Part shown: positions 1 through 7,544 of the stretch, in pieces
Layout: each line of letters opens with the position of its first letter
Numbering within the stretch: the first letter of the stretch is position 1
Source: an uncultured Parasutterella sp.
GTDB taxonomy: Bacteria > Pseudomonadota > Gammaproteobacteria > Burkholderiales > Burkholderiaceae_F
Direction of reading: 5' to 3'
Assembly: GCA_900766055.1 (NCBI GenBank)
Contig: CAAFTZ010000002.1
Coordinates: 1-64,000, forward strand
DNA length: 64,000 nt
The notes under the pieces: model-generated
The model's database searches: none
What the model was told of the DNA's origin: nothing
The model's input: only the letters and a program-made list of their open reading frames with translations
Made by a program: the position numbers and the translations under genes

Positions 1-11
1 CTTTTGGCTCA

Positions 12-1406
12 CTAGAAGCCTCCGCCCATGCCGCCCATACCCGGGAAGCGGCCGCTAAGGCTTCTGAAGGCGCGCATCATTTTGCCCATGCCGCCTTTTT
101 TCATCATCTTCATCATTTCGCGGCTCTGCTCAAACTGTTTGAGCAGACGGTTGACTTCCTGAACGGTAGTGCCGGCGCCGGCAGCGATTCTGCGCTTGCG
201 GCTTGCCTTGATGATTTCGGGTTTTCTGCGCTCATGCGGTGTCATCGAATTGATGATGGCTTCAGTACGGGCGAGCTGTTTCTTAGCCTGTTCGTCGTCA
301 ACCTGGCCGGCAGCTTGGGCGAACTGTGCCGGGAGCTTCTCAATTAAGGAGGAGAAACTGCCCATGTTTTTGACCTGAGCGAGCTGATCCTTGAAGTCTT
401 CGAGCGTGAAATCGTCGCCCTTGCGCATTTTTTCAGCGAACTTCTGAGCCTTTTCGATATCCACGTTCTTGCGGACTTCATCGACAAGAGAAACGATGTC
501 GCCCATGCCGAGGATTCGGCCGGCCATGGCCTGCGGATCAAAGCGCTGGAAGCCGTTGAGTTTTTCGCCCACACCCATGAATTTGATGGGCTTGCCGGTG
601 ACCATGCGGACGGAAAGCGCCGCACCGCCTCGGGAGTCGCCGTCGACCTTGGTGAGAATCACGCCGGTGAGCGGGAGTTTTTCGCCGAAGGCTTTCGCAG
701 TGTTGACCGCGTCCTGACCGACCATGGCGTCGACCACGAAGAAGGTCTCGATCGGATTTAAGAATTTTTCCAGATCGCTGACCTCATTCATCATCTGTTC
801 GTCGATCGCTAAGCGACCGGCCGTATCGACGATGAGCACGTCGTAATAATGAAGCTTTGCGTATTCGAGGGCCTTGCGGGCAATATCGAGCGGTTTTTCG
901 TTCGGAGTACTCGGGAAGAAATCAATGTTGGCCTGCTGAGAAACCGTTTGCAGCTGATCAATAGCGGCAGGACGATACACGTCGGCGGAAACGGTCAGAA
1001 CTTTTTTCTTCTTTTCTTCTTTAAGCCATTTACCGAGCTTACCGGCGGTCGTCGTTTTACCGGCACCCTGGAGGCCGGCTAACAGGATGATTGCGGGAGG
1101 CTGAGTGGCGAGATTGATCTCGCGAACATTTTCAGGATCCTCTCCGCCGATTACTTTTGTTAATTCGTCGTGAACAATGCCGACCAATGCCTGGCCCGGA
1201 GTCAGGCTTGTCTGAACTTCGGTACCGAGGGCTTTTTCTTTAATTCTTGCAATGAGATCTTTGACCACGGGAATGGCAACGTCTGCCTCAAGGAGGGCAA
1301 TACGAATTTCACGCAGCATGTCCTGCATGTTGGATTCGGTCAGACGAGCTTGTCCGCGAATGGTTTTGACGACTTTGGTAAGACGCTGAGTAAGAGAATC
1401 GAGCAT
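12..1406 (-). CDS. ffh: Signal recognition particle protein Ffh
   Basis: GTPase subunit of the signal recognition particle. It binds 4.5S RNA and the signal sequences of nascent inner-membrane proteins and hands the ribosome to FtsY. The 464-residue protein shows the helical N domain, a P-loop GLQGAGKT near residues 111-118, the DTAGR motif near 195, the TKVDGDSRGG region, and a C-terminal methionine-rich M domain (MMKMMKKGGMGKMMRAF) that holds signal peptides. Length is normal for the family. It starts at an ATG on the minus strand and is divergent from a cytochrome-assembly-like gene 67 bp away, as in many betaproteobacteria. No clear Shine-Dalgarno sequence is visible. Confidence 0.97.
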   Translation of the reverse strand: MLDSLTQRLTKVVKTIRGQARLTESNMQDMLREIRIALLEADVAIPVVKDLIARIKEKALGTEVQTSLTPGQALVGIVHDELTKVIGGEDPENVREINLATQPPAIILLAGLQGAGKTTTAGKLGKWLKEEKKKKVLTVSADVYRPAAIDQLQTVSQQANIDFFPSTPNEKPLDIARKALEYAKLHYYDVLIVDTAGRLAIDEQMMNEVSDLEKFLNPIETFFVVDAMVGQDAVNTAKAFGEKLPLTGVILTKVDGDSRGGAALSVRMVTGKPIKFMGVGEKLNGFQRFDPQAMAGRILGMGDIVSLVDEVRKNVDIEKAQKFAEKMRKGDDFTLEDFKDQLAQVKNMGSFSSLIEKLPAQFAQAAGQVDDEQAKKQLARTEAIINSMTPHERRKPEIIKASRKRRIAAGAGTTVQEVNRLLKQFEQSREMMKMMKKGGMGKMMRAFRSLSGRFPGMGGMGGGF

Positions 1407-1428
1407 TACATTAATTCAAAGGAAAGAG

Positions 1429-1457
1429 TTAAGTCATACAATACGATCAACTATATA
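1429..1457 (+). promoter_or_regulatory. Putative sigma-70 promoter for the cytochrome-assembly-like gene
   Basis: TTAAGT (1429-1434), a 17-base spacer and TATATA (1452-1457) lie in the short divergent gap after ffh. The match is fair, not strong. It would start transcription about 10 bases before the ATG at 1474. Confidence 0.35.
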
Positions 1458-1473
1458 AAAAAGAGTCGTAACG

Positions 1474-2307
1474 ATGACATTGAATGCCATATTTTACGTT
1501 TTTGCGGCCGTATTGTATTTAGCCGCAGCCTTCGGAATTTACAAAACGTTGCAAGAGCCTGAACCTACGGAGAAATTCTGGATTCGCCCCCTGATTTGCG
1601 CGGGTCTTATGATCCAGGCCTATCTGATTTACGAGGCTTTGTTCCTGTACGGGACTCCGCACTTCGGAATGGCGCTTGCGTTGACGATTACGCTGTTCAC
1701 CTGCACGTTCCTGCTGCTCTTGGAAAGTTTCTTCTCCAAGATCGGCGCCATGCTGGTTTTTGTTCTGCCGCTCTCTGCGGTCAGCATGCTTCTGCCGCTT
1801 TTACTGCCGGGTTCTCCCTTGGAGCCCGAAACCGCGAGCGGTCCTTTCAGACTGCATCTGCTTTTGGCGATTCTTGCTTACAGCGTGATGACGATGGCAC
1901 TTATCCAAGGCTTGCTCTTGATGGCGGTTCATAAGAGGGTTCGGTCTAAGGACTTTATTTCTCAGGACGGCGCAAAGCACGTCAATATCTTGGACAACAT
2001 GCCTTCCATGATGGAAATGGAGAAGATTCTTTTCCGTCTGATCTGGGTGGGATTCATTGTTCTGACCGCTGCGATTCTCTTCGGCGCGGTTTACTCTCAG
2101 GAACTTTTCGGTCAAGCCTTCCGTTTTGACCACAAGACTGTCACCACCTGCATGGCCTGGGTCATCTTCGGAATCCTGCTTCTCGGACATCATCTCAGAG
2201 GCTGGAGAGGAAAGTTTGCCGCCCTTTGGACCGTTATCGGCTTCTGCGTTCTGATGGTTTCTTATATCGGCGTTCGCTTTGTTATGGAAGTTGTTCCGGG
2301 AGCCTAA
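1474..2307 (+). CDS. Cytochrome c assembly-type inner membrane protein (CcsA/YpjD family)
   Basis: A 277-residue polytopic membrane protein with about eight hydrophobic segments. It matches the CcsA/HemX-like cytochrome c assembly family (YpjD of enterobacteria), whose members handle haem or sit beside SRP genes with no settled role. Next to ffh is the usual place for this gene in Beta- and Gammaproteobacteria. Family support comes from overall length, hydrophobic pattern and context. I did not find an obvious WWD haem-handling motif, so a direct role in cytochrome c maturation is not shown. The next gene starts 3 bases after its stop, so the two are probably cotranscribed. Confidence 0.82.
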   Translation: MTLNAIFYVFAAVLYLAAAFGIYKTLQEPEPTEKFWIRPLICAGLMIQAYLIYEALFLYGTPHFGMALALTITLFTCTFLLLLESFFSKIGAMLVFVLPLSAVSMLLPLLLPGSPLEPETASGPFRLHLLLAILAYSVMTMALIQGLLLMAVHKRVRSKDFISQDGAKHVNILDNMPSMMEMEKILFRLIWVGFIVLTAAILFGAVYSQELFGQAFRFDHKTVTTCMAWVIFGILLLGHHLRGWRGKFAALWTVIGFCVLMVSYIGVRFVMEVVPGA

Positions 2308-2310
2308 GTC

Positions 2311-2577
2311 ATGTCCAGGATCATTTTCTTCGTACTGATCATTGCCGTTATTTACTTTGCCTGGCGCTCTATGCGTTTAAAGCAAATTCAGCTTGAAAAA
2401 CGCCTGGATAAACAGGAAAAAGCCAACCTTGCGGAACACAAAAACGATATGCCGGGCGAAAAGATGGTTTCGTGCGCAAACTGCGGTTTGTATGTTCCGA
2501 TCAGTGAAGCCATCTACAGCAACGGGAAGTACTATTGCAGCCGTCAGCACGCAATGAAAGGCCCGAAGGCGCACTGA
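2311..2577 (+). CDS. PP0621-family small protein with N-terminal membrane anchor and Cys pairs
   Basis: An 88-residue protein. Residues 1-16 form a hydrophobic anchor, followed by a charged helix of Lys/Gln/Glu and a small metal-site-like module: CANC near residue 51 and a later CSRQH near 77. This fits the uncharacterised PP0621 family, which often lies between the cytochrome-assembly-like gene and ampD in betaproteobacteria. The Cys2...Cys-His layout suggests zinc binding, which is inference. Its TGA shares one base with the ATG of ampD, which points to translational coupling. Confidence 0.75.
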   Translation: MSRIIFFVLIIAVIYFAWRSMRLKQIQLEKRLDKQEKANLAEHKNDMPGEKMVSCANCGLYVPISEAIYSNGKYYCSRQHAMKGPKAH

Positions 2578-3143
2578 TGCGAATTTTTCCTAACGGCTGG
2601 TGTGACGAAGCGGCGATTCGACCTTCCGAGCATTTCAACGAACGACCGGAAGGCGAGGAGATTTCTCTTCTGGTGATACACAACATCAGTTTGCCTGCCG
2701 GTCAGTTCGGAACCGGGGACGTAGACGCGCTTTTCTGCGGGACGCTTGACTGCTGCAAGCATCCGTCCTACCAAGATTTAGAAGGGCTGCGTGTTTCTTC
2801 GCACTTCTTTATTGACCGAAGCGGACGCTTGTTCCAGTACGTTTCCTGTTTGGACCGGGCCTGGCATGCCGGCGTTTCCTCTTTCGAGGGGCGTGAGAAC
2901 TGCAACGATTTCTCGATTGGCGTGGAGCTCGAAGGCACGGATTCCACGCCGTACGAGCGCGTGCAGTATGAAACGCTCGCGCGGCTCACTGATGCGCTTG
3001 CCGAAGCCTATCCCATCAAATATGTTACGGGTCATTCCATGATCGCGCCGCTTCGCAAGACGGATCCGGGCCCCGCTTTCGACTGGCTTATGTATGAGAG
3101 TCTCTGCAAGACCGGTAAGCCGTTGTGTTTTCCTTACGTTTAA
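2577..3143 (+). CDS. ampD: 1,6-anhydro-N-acetylmuramyl-L-alanine amidase AmpD
   Basis: Cytoplasmic zinc amidase that removes stem peptides from anhydro-muropeptides during cell-wall recycling, and so keeps inducible beta-lactamase control silent where AmpR exists. The ATG at 2577 is chosen because it overlaps the upstream TGA and gives the usual AmpD N-terminus. The open frame extends 14 codons further up, but that part lies inside the upstream gene. Motifs: VIHNISLP with zinc His35, the CNDFSIGVELEGT segment with the catalytic Glu, and GHSMIAPLRKTDPGPAFDW with the second zinc His, Lys and zinc Asp. The protein has 188 residues, normal length, and no signal peptide. Confidence 0.95.
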   Translation: MRIFPNGWCDEAAIRPSEHFNERPEGEEISLLVIHNISLPAGQFGTGDVDALFCGTLDCCKHPSYQDLEGLRVSSHFFIDRSGRLFQYVSCLDRAWHAGVSSFEGRENCNDFSIGVELEGTDSTPYERVQYETLARLTDALAEAYPIKYVTGHSMIAPLRKTDPGPAFDWLMYESLCKTGKPLCFPYV

Positions 3144-3242
3144 ACGTCTAATTGAGCGGTTCAGGCCAAAATTCTCCATAGTTGGCCGCCTCCTCATTTA
3201 GAATGATTGACGACAAAACAAATAAAACGAGAGGATCAGAAA

Positions 3243-3773
3243 GTGTCCGCGATTTTTTTATTAACCCTTAGACTTCTCTGCACGGTTTTCGCGTGCCTGC
3301 TCTTATTAAGAGCTTATTTAAAGTTTTTGCGTGCTCCCGGAAACGATCCGATCACTTCTTTTGCCTATACTACGACGCAGTGGGCTGTCGGTTCTGTTTC
3401 TAGATTTATTCCGAGAACACCGACCATTGACTGGCCTTCCATTTTTGTCTGCTATTTAGTCGCCGTTATCTATCAGTTTTTCCATTGGCTGATGGGCTCG
3501 GGCGCCGGCGGGTTCTTTCCGTTCTTCTTGGGTTCTGCCGTCCTCGTCGTCTACTGGGCGATTGAGCTTGCAATGTTTGCCGCATTGCTTTTCTGCATTC
3601 TCTCTTGGGTGAACCAAACAAGTGCTTTGTACCGTACGCTGAGCTATCTTTGCTATCCTTTCCTGGCTCCGATTAAGAAATTTATCCCAGTTTGGAAGAA
3701 TATTGATTTTTCTGCGATCGTCTTCTTCTTGGTTGCCAATATTGTTTTAGCGCTGCTCGCTCCCTTGACCTAA
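3243..3773 (+). CDS. YggT family integral membrane protein
   Basis: A 176-residue membrane protein with two copies of a hydrophobic hairpin module, near residues 5-70 and 95-176, typical of the two-repeat YggT family. The LLRAYLKFLRAPGNDP and LSYLCYPFLAPIKKFIP segments are the recognisable repeat cores. Members are linked to osmotic tolerance or cell-envelope upkeep, but the mechanism is unknown. The start is taken as the GTG at 3243 because GAGG at 3231-3234 lies 8 bases upstream. A TTG at 3207 in the same frame would add 12 polar residues and is less likely. The gene is followed by two hairpins. Confidence 0.85.
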   Translation: MSAIFLLTLRLLCTVFACLLLLRAYLKFLRAPGNDPITSFAYTTTQWAVGSVSRFIPRTPTIDWPSIFVCYLVAVIYQFFHWLMGSGAGGFFPFFLGSAVLVVYWAIELAMFAALLFCILSWVNQTSALYRTLSYLCYPFLAPIKKFIPVWKNIDFSAIVFFLVANIVLALLAPLT

Positions 3774-3779
3774 TTTCTG

Positions 3780-3829
3780 TTGATGACTGTTCTGTCCGCT
3801 GTTTGATGTTCTATGGAGACAGTCATCGA
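3780..3829 (+). other. Hairpin immediately after yggT
   Basis: An 11-bp inverted repeat (3780-3790 with 3819-3829, one G-T pair) encloses 28 bases and begins 7 bases after the yggT stop. No T-run follows, so it is more likely an mRNA 3' structure than a terminator. Confidence 0.4.
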
Positions 3830-3837
3830 CAAAAGCT

Positions 3838-3882
3838 AAATTCCCGTTCAGATTACAGAAGGCTCTGAGCGGGAATTTTGTT
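3838..3882 (+). terminator. Rho-independent terminator of yggT
   Basis: Arms 3838-3852 and 3864-3878 pair over 15 bp with one G-T wobble, around an 11-base loop. TTTTGTTTT follows from 3876. The stem begins with AAATTCCCG and ends with CGGGAATTT, so it could also act on the other strand. Confidence 0.75.
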
Positions 3883-4162
3883 TTGGCTGGAGTCGGAGAA
3901 GGACGCTCTTCCAATTTTCCCTCTATAACAGAGTTGTTTTTCGAGACATTTGTATGTTGTCCAGTGACAGCAAAGAGCTTCAAGCCATCTCTCTAAAAAT
4001 CATCTCCAGTGGCTCGATGATGGGCCGAAAGAGCTTTAAAGAGAAAACAACGGTTTGCAGTCGCGGGCTTTTTAATTGATGAGTTGGAGATGCTGAATCC
4101 GGAAATTCTCAGCCAGGAATAGTCTGGCAGAAGGCTCAGTGTTTCTAAGCAACCTAAACGAA
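3883..4162. other. Intergenic stretch without a recognisable gene
   Basis: Lies between the convergent yggT and cstA genes. I see no ORF with a ribosome binding site, no tRNA and no repeat here. A 78-codon minus-strand frame at 3747-3983 runs through the terminator and into yggT and is not credible. Confidence 0.5.
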
Positions 4163-4191
4163 ACGGCCTTCACTTTTTAGGCGAAGGCCGT
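4163..4191 (-). terminator. Hairpin terminator after cstA
   Basis: A 9-bp perfect stem (4163-4171 with 4183-4191, core CGGCCTTC/GAAGGCCG) lies 27 bases beyond the cstA stop. On the minus strand it is followed by GTTTCGTTT, so the U-tract is weak. Confidence 0.5.
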
Positions 4192-4217
4192 AATTTTAGG
4201 AGTGAGTAACTACTGAC

Positions 4218-5876
4218 TTACTCTTGATTTTGAGCTTGAAGGTTACTCGGGATCTGACCTTTGTCGTTGCTGAAGACTCTGTAGGCTTCAATGAACAGAG
4301 CTGCAGACAGAACAGCCAGACCGGCGGAGATGCCGACGATCAGCCAGTTCTTGCCGAGGTTGGCGTAGATCAGCTGACCAAGAGAGCAGAAGGTGACGGC
4401 AAACATGAAGTACATTGGGATCGTGACCATGAATGTCTTTCTGTTTTCTTTTCTGAGCCATGCGGCGATAGCGAGCAGAGACAGAGCGGCAAGCATCTGG
4501 TTTGCAGTACCGAAAATCGGCCAAATCGTGAGGTAAGAACCGATGGACATGTACCAGGCTAGAGCGATCGTGATCGCCGTTGCGACGTAACGGTTGCCGA
4601 GGAAAGCAGCGATGGGTTGTTCCTTACCGCCGTTGCGGCTTTCGACAGGACGTGTAACCAGTTCTTGGAAGATGAAGCGGCCGAGACGGGTTGCGGTGTC
4701 AAGAGTAGTGAGCGCAAAGGCAGAAATCGTCAGAGCAACGAACTCCTTAGACAGATTGAAATCAAGACCCAGCGCTGTCATGAAGGTTGCAGTGCCTTGA
4801 GAGAAGGCGTTGACCGGGCCGCCGGCTTTCAGGAGAGCCGGCAGTTTGTCAGCGGCAACGTAAGCGACGGAAATGATGGCGCAGATTGCCAGGAGGCCTT
4901 CAATCAGCATGGAGCCGTAGCCGATGAGCTTGGCGTTCTTTTCGTTATCAAGCTGCTTGGAGCTGGTACCGGAGCTAACCAGAGAATGGAAGCCGGAAAT
5001 CGCACCGCAGGCAACGGTAACGAACAGAACCGGGAAGAGCCACTGACCGTGCCCGAGATCAAAGCCTACAAACGGAGAAATCTCCATGGTCGGCTGATAG
5101 AAGCAGATGCCGAGGAAGGCGGCAATGATCATCAGATAAAGCAGGAAGGAGTTCAGGTAATCGCGAGGCTGCAGAAGAATCCAAACCGGTGCGATGGAGG
5201 CAACAAAGATGTAGCCCATCATGATCACGAGCCACATGTCTTTAGACAGGACGATCGGGAAGATATGACCGATGTAGAAAGCGGCAGCCATACCGATGAG
5301 GCCCAGAACTGTACCGAGGAAAAGAGACATGCCGGTACGGTAGACGAGTAGGCCGAAAGCGACAGCAAGCAGAATGAAGAGCAGGGAGGATGTGCCGGCG
5401 CTGGGGTTGGCCACGAAAGTAGCAGCAACGATGTTGGCGAAGGCTGCAATCACAACCAGCAATGTAATCCAGGCAAAGATGGCGAAGAGAATCTTGGCTC
5501 TTTCACCGATGTTGGCTTCGATAATTTGGCCGATACTCTTGCCTTTATGGCGCAAAGAAGCCACCAAAGAACCGTAGTCATGCACGCCGCCGAAGAAAAC
5601 GCTGCCGACGATAATCCACAGTGTGACGGGAACCCATCCGAAAACAGCCGCGGTAATCGGGCCGACAATCGGGCCGGCGCCTGCAATTGAAGAGAAGTGG
5701 TGACCGAGAAGAACAGCCGGTTTTGTCGGAAGGTAGTCAATGCCGTCCTTCTGAGTTTCTGCCGGTGTTTTGCGTTTCGGGTCGATGCCCCATTGCTTGG
5801 CAAGCCAGGAGCCGTAAACGACATAGGCGATCAGAAAGATGACCGCTGAGCCGATAAGTAAGGTAAAACCGTTCAT
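4218..5876 (-). CDS. cstA: Carbon starvation protein A family transporter
   Basis: Polytopic inner-membrane transporter of the CstA family. In enterobacteria family members import pyruvate and have also been linked to peptide uptake during starvation. The 552-residue protein has many hydrophobic segments. The N-terminal family signature DGIDYLPTKPAVLLGHHFSS is followed by GAGPIVGP (residues ~45-80). It is shorter than the ~700-residue E. coli CstA and closer to the compact version seen in many bacteria. The second of two close ATGs (5876) is chosen because AGGA lies 6 bases before it. The ATG at 5882 is only one base from that site. An unrecognised gene lies 39 bases upstream on the same strand. 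Confidence 0.9.
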   Translation of the reverse strand: MNGFTLLIGSAVIFLIAYVVYGSWLAKQWGIDPKRKTPAETQKDGIDYLPTKPAVLLGHHFSSIAGAGPIVGPITAAVFGWVPVTLWIIVGSVFFGGVHDYGSLVASLRHKGKSIGQIIEANIGERAKILFAIFAWITLLVVIAAFANIVAATFVANPSAGTSSLLFILLAVAFGLLVYRTGMSLFLGTVLGLIGMAAAFYIGHIFPIVLSKDMWLVIMMGYIFVASIAPVWILLQPRDYLNSFLLYLMIIAAFLGICFYQPTMEISPFVGFDLGHGQWLFPVLFVTVACGAISGFHSLVSSGTSSKQLDNEKNAKLIGYGSMLIEGLLAICAIISVAYVAADKLPALLKAGGPVNAFSQGTATFMTALGLDFNLSKEFVALTISAFALTTLDTATRLGRFIFQELVTRPVESRNGGKEQPIAAFLGNRYVATAITIALAWYMSIGSYLTIWPIFGTANQMLAALSLLAIAAWLRKENRKTFMVTIPMYFMFAVTFCSLGQLIYANLGKNWLIVGISAGLAVLSAALFIEAYRVFSNDKGQIPSNLQAQNQE

Positions 5877-5915
5877 TTCCATTCCTAGGTGTTTGAGATA
5901 AATTAAATAAAGCTA

Positions 5916-6425
5916 TTAGTCAGACTTCTTGGGGAATCCGAAGTTTCTAACAGTCCTTTTGCCGAACGAATTGGAATAAATCTTTTCGTTTTTAAGATCG
6001 ACCAAAATGAAGGCTAGATCGGCCCAACCGCGAAGAGAGAACCAAAAGTCTTTATGAAACTTTTTGGCAGACGCCGTCTCAACAATCTTCGGGTCAATTT
6101 CCTCTTCGGAAATCAACGCCGCAGTGAAAATTGAGGACATATGCTTTTCGTCCGTCGGTAGTTCCGAAATCAGTCTTTTGAACTGTTCGAAAACGGCTTC
6201 GATGTCTGTTTCCTTGATTTTGTCAGTACAGCCATAAAGCCCGACATACTCGTCATTGTTCACTGTGTATAACGAGATGCTTTTTGAGAGGAAGTACTTT
6301 TCTGAAGTTCGATTATGTACTGCCCAAAGCGCCGGCTGAGGATTGAGTCCTTGAGGCGGCTCTTTGAAATCGAAAGCTGCGGTGAGTCGATCCCTCATCA
6401 AAGTTAAATATTCAGATGTATTCAT
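5916..6425 (-). CDS. Hypothetical protein, unrecognised, 169 residues
   Basis: I do not recognise this protein. It is soluble, mixed alpha/beta and rather acidic, with no signal peptide or membrane segment. Features include an N-terminal segment MNTSEYLTLMRDRLTAAFDF, a central ERT-type strand region (NRTSEKYFLSKSISLYTV) and a basic C-terminus KRTVRNFGFPKKSD. It lies 39 bases upstream of cstA in the same direction and could be cotranscribed with it. The ribosome binding site is weak. Codon use looks like the neighbours, so it is probably a real gene. Confidence 0.7.
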   Translation of the reverse strand: MNTSEYLTLMRDRLTAAFDFKEPPQGLNPQPALWAVHNRTSEKYFLSKSISLYTVNNDEYVGLYGCTDKIKETDIEAVFEQFKRLISELPTDEKHMSSIFTAALISEEEIDPKIVETASAKKFHKDFWFSLRGWADLAFILVDLKNEKIYSNSFGKRTVRNFGFPKKSD

Positions 6426-6699
6426 TGGTTATCCGTAAAAATGCCTGCGGTTCGCCGAGAACACGCGCTGAACATGAGCTTATTTTAGAGAGAAAAAACC
6501 GCTGATTTTCGGAGAAGAGACAGAAAAAAACGATAGTTAGAGGTAGGACTACTAGGCAAAGGAAGGAAATTACCCGTCTTGGCAAGAAGATGAACTCGGA
6601 AGTTTTCATGCTCAATCTTGGATTTTTGCCTAAAGCTTTTACTTCTAAAGAGTTATAAAAGAGATACCAACTTCTTTGCAACCTTTTAAGGGACTGATT

Positions 6700-7020
6700 A
6701 TGAAACGTTTGGTTTTGATTGCCTCTCTCCTGGGTTTTGCCGTATGTATGAATCCGGCCATCGCAAAAGACACTTCGGAACATCTCACCGCTCAGCAAAA
6801 TAAGATGTCTTACTGCAGCAAAGAAGCTGCGGCTAAGGATCTTCACGGCGATAAGCGTAAGGAATTCATGAAGGAGTGCTTGTCCAAGAAAGTTGATGAC
6901 GGAAAAAAGAAACTTACCAAACAGCAGGAAAAAATGGTCAAGTGCAGCAAGGAGGCTAAAGAGAAAGCACTGAAAGGCGAGCTTCGCAAGAAGTTTATGT
7001 CTGATTGTCTGAAGGATTAA
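6700..7020 (+). CDS. psiF: PsiF-repeat exported protein
   Basis: A 106-residue secreted or periplasmic protein of the PsiF family, named for phosphate-starvation induction in E. coli. The function is unknown. Residues 1-22 form a signal peptide (MKRLVLIASLLGFAVCMNPA) with likely cleavage after AIA. Two tandem PsiF repeats follow, each with an MxxCSKEA...KDL/KAL...RKEFMKECL pattern and two cysteines, around residues 35-65 and 75-104. The ATG at 6700 is chosen over an upstream in-frame start because AAGGG lies 7 bases before it and the signal peptide then begins properly. I looked for a Pho box upstream and saw none. Confidence 0.9.
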   Translation: MKRLVLIASLLGFAVCMNPAIAKDTSEHLTAQQNKMSYCSKEAAAKDLHGDKRKEFMKECLSKKVDDGKKKLTKQQEKMVKCSKEAKEKALKGELRKKFMSDCLKD

Positions 7021-7037
7021 TCTCAGGATTCCGATGG

Positions 7038-7061
7038 GCCGTCCGTCTAAACACGGGCGGC
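7038..7061 (+). terminator. Hairpin after psiF
   Basis: A 9-bp stem (7038-7046 with 7053-7061, one G-T pair, core GCCGTCCGT/ACGGGCGGC) with a 6-base loop, 17 bases past the psiF stop. No real T-run follows, so termination here is uncertain. A better hairpin lies at 7113-7140. Confidence 0.4.
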
Positions 7062-7112
7062 TCGATTTCGGCTTGAGAAAGCGGAGTCGGTGCGAACCGA
7101 TTTTGGCAAAAG

Positions 7113-7140
7113 AAAAGCGCATTCTTTACGATGCGCTTTT
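7113..7140 (-). terminator. Rho-independent terminator of the tRNA-Asn operon, possibly two-way
   Basis: A perfect 10-bp stem (7113-7122 with 7131-7140) with an 8-base loop. On the minus strand the stem ends in CTTTT and continues CTTTTGCC. It lies 8 bases beyond the 3' end of the first tRNA-Asn, and it can also stop psiF transcripts. Confidence 0.75.
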
Positions 7141-7148
7141 CAGAATTC

Positions 7149-7224
7149 TGGCTCCCCGAGTTGGACTTGAACCAACGACCTGCGGATTAACAGTCCGTCG
7201 CTCTACCGACTGAGCTATCGGGGA
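7149..7224 (-). tRNA. tRNA-Asn(GTT), downstream copy
   Basis: A 76-nt tRNA with encoded CCA. Acceptor arms TCCCCGA and TCGGGGA pair fully, the anticodon loop reads CTGTTAA giving anticodon GTT, and the T arm has GGTTCAAGTCC. It is identical to the copy at 7286-7361. Confidence 0.97.
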
Positions 7225-7285
7225 ATCGTGAAATTGTCGTTTTCTCTGAGAAAACAAAACCGCTTTCGCGGCTCTAATTTTTGAT

Positions 7286-7361
7286 TGGCTCCCCGAGTTG
7301 GACTTGAACCAACGACCTGCGGATTAACAGTCCGTCGCTCTACCGACTGAGCTATCGGGGA
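7286..7361 (-). tRNA. tRNA-Asn(GTT), upstream copy
   Basis: A 76-nt tRNA with encoded CCA and anticodon GTT, identical to the copy 61 bases downstream. Both are probably made from the promoter at 7376-7404 as one transcript. Confidence 0.97.
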
Positions 7362-7375
7362 ATCAACAAGACGAG

Positions 7376-7404
7376 ACTATATACAAGTTTTTGAAGTCGT
7401 GCAA
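7376..7404 (-). promoter_or_regulatory. Promoter of the tRNA-Asn operon
   Basis: On the minus strand TTGCAC (7404-7399), exactly 17 bases, then TATAGT (7381-7376), ending 14 bases before the tRNA 5' end. The same two hexamers and spacing occur before tRNA-Val at 36323-36351. Confidence 0.8.
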
Positions 7405-7495
7405 ATCAAAAACTAAAAATTTTTTCATTCTTTTTCGTTTTTATATTCACTCTCTCATGAACTCCTTGATTCAAAAGGAAATTTAAAAATGTAAA

Positions 7496-7520
7496 AAGGC
7501 TCCGATTTTTTCGGAGCCTT
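7496..7520 (-). terminator. Rho-independent terminator of the aminotransferase gene
   Basis: A perfect 10-bp stem (7496-7505 with 7511-7520, core GGCTCCGA) with a 5-base loop. On the minus strand it is followed by TTTACATTTTT. It lies 24 bases past the stop codon. Confidence 0.85.
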
Positions 7521-7544
7521 CTGTAGAAACGCGTAGTTGCGAGC

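Noticed and set aside
3747..3983. Minus-strand 78-codon frame after yggT
   Set aside because: It runs through a strong terminator and into the yggT coding end and has no ribosome binding site.
6600..6699. Pho box upstream of psiF
   Set aside because: Expected from the family name, but no CTGTCAT direct repeat is visible.
6412..7122. Minus-strand frame of 236 codons opposite psiF
   Set aside because: It is antisense to psiF, which has a signal peptide, repeats and a ribosome binding site. It also crosses the terminators and divergent control region and looks like no protein family.
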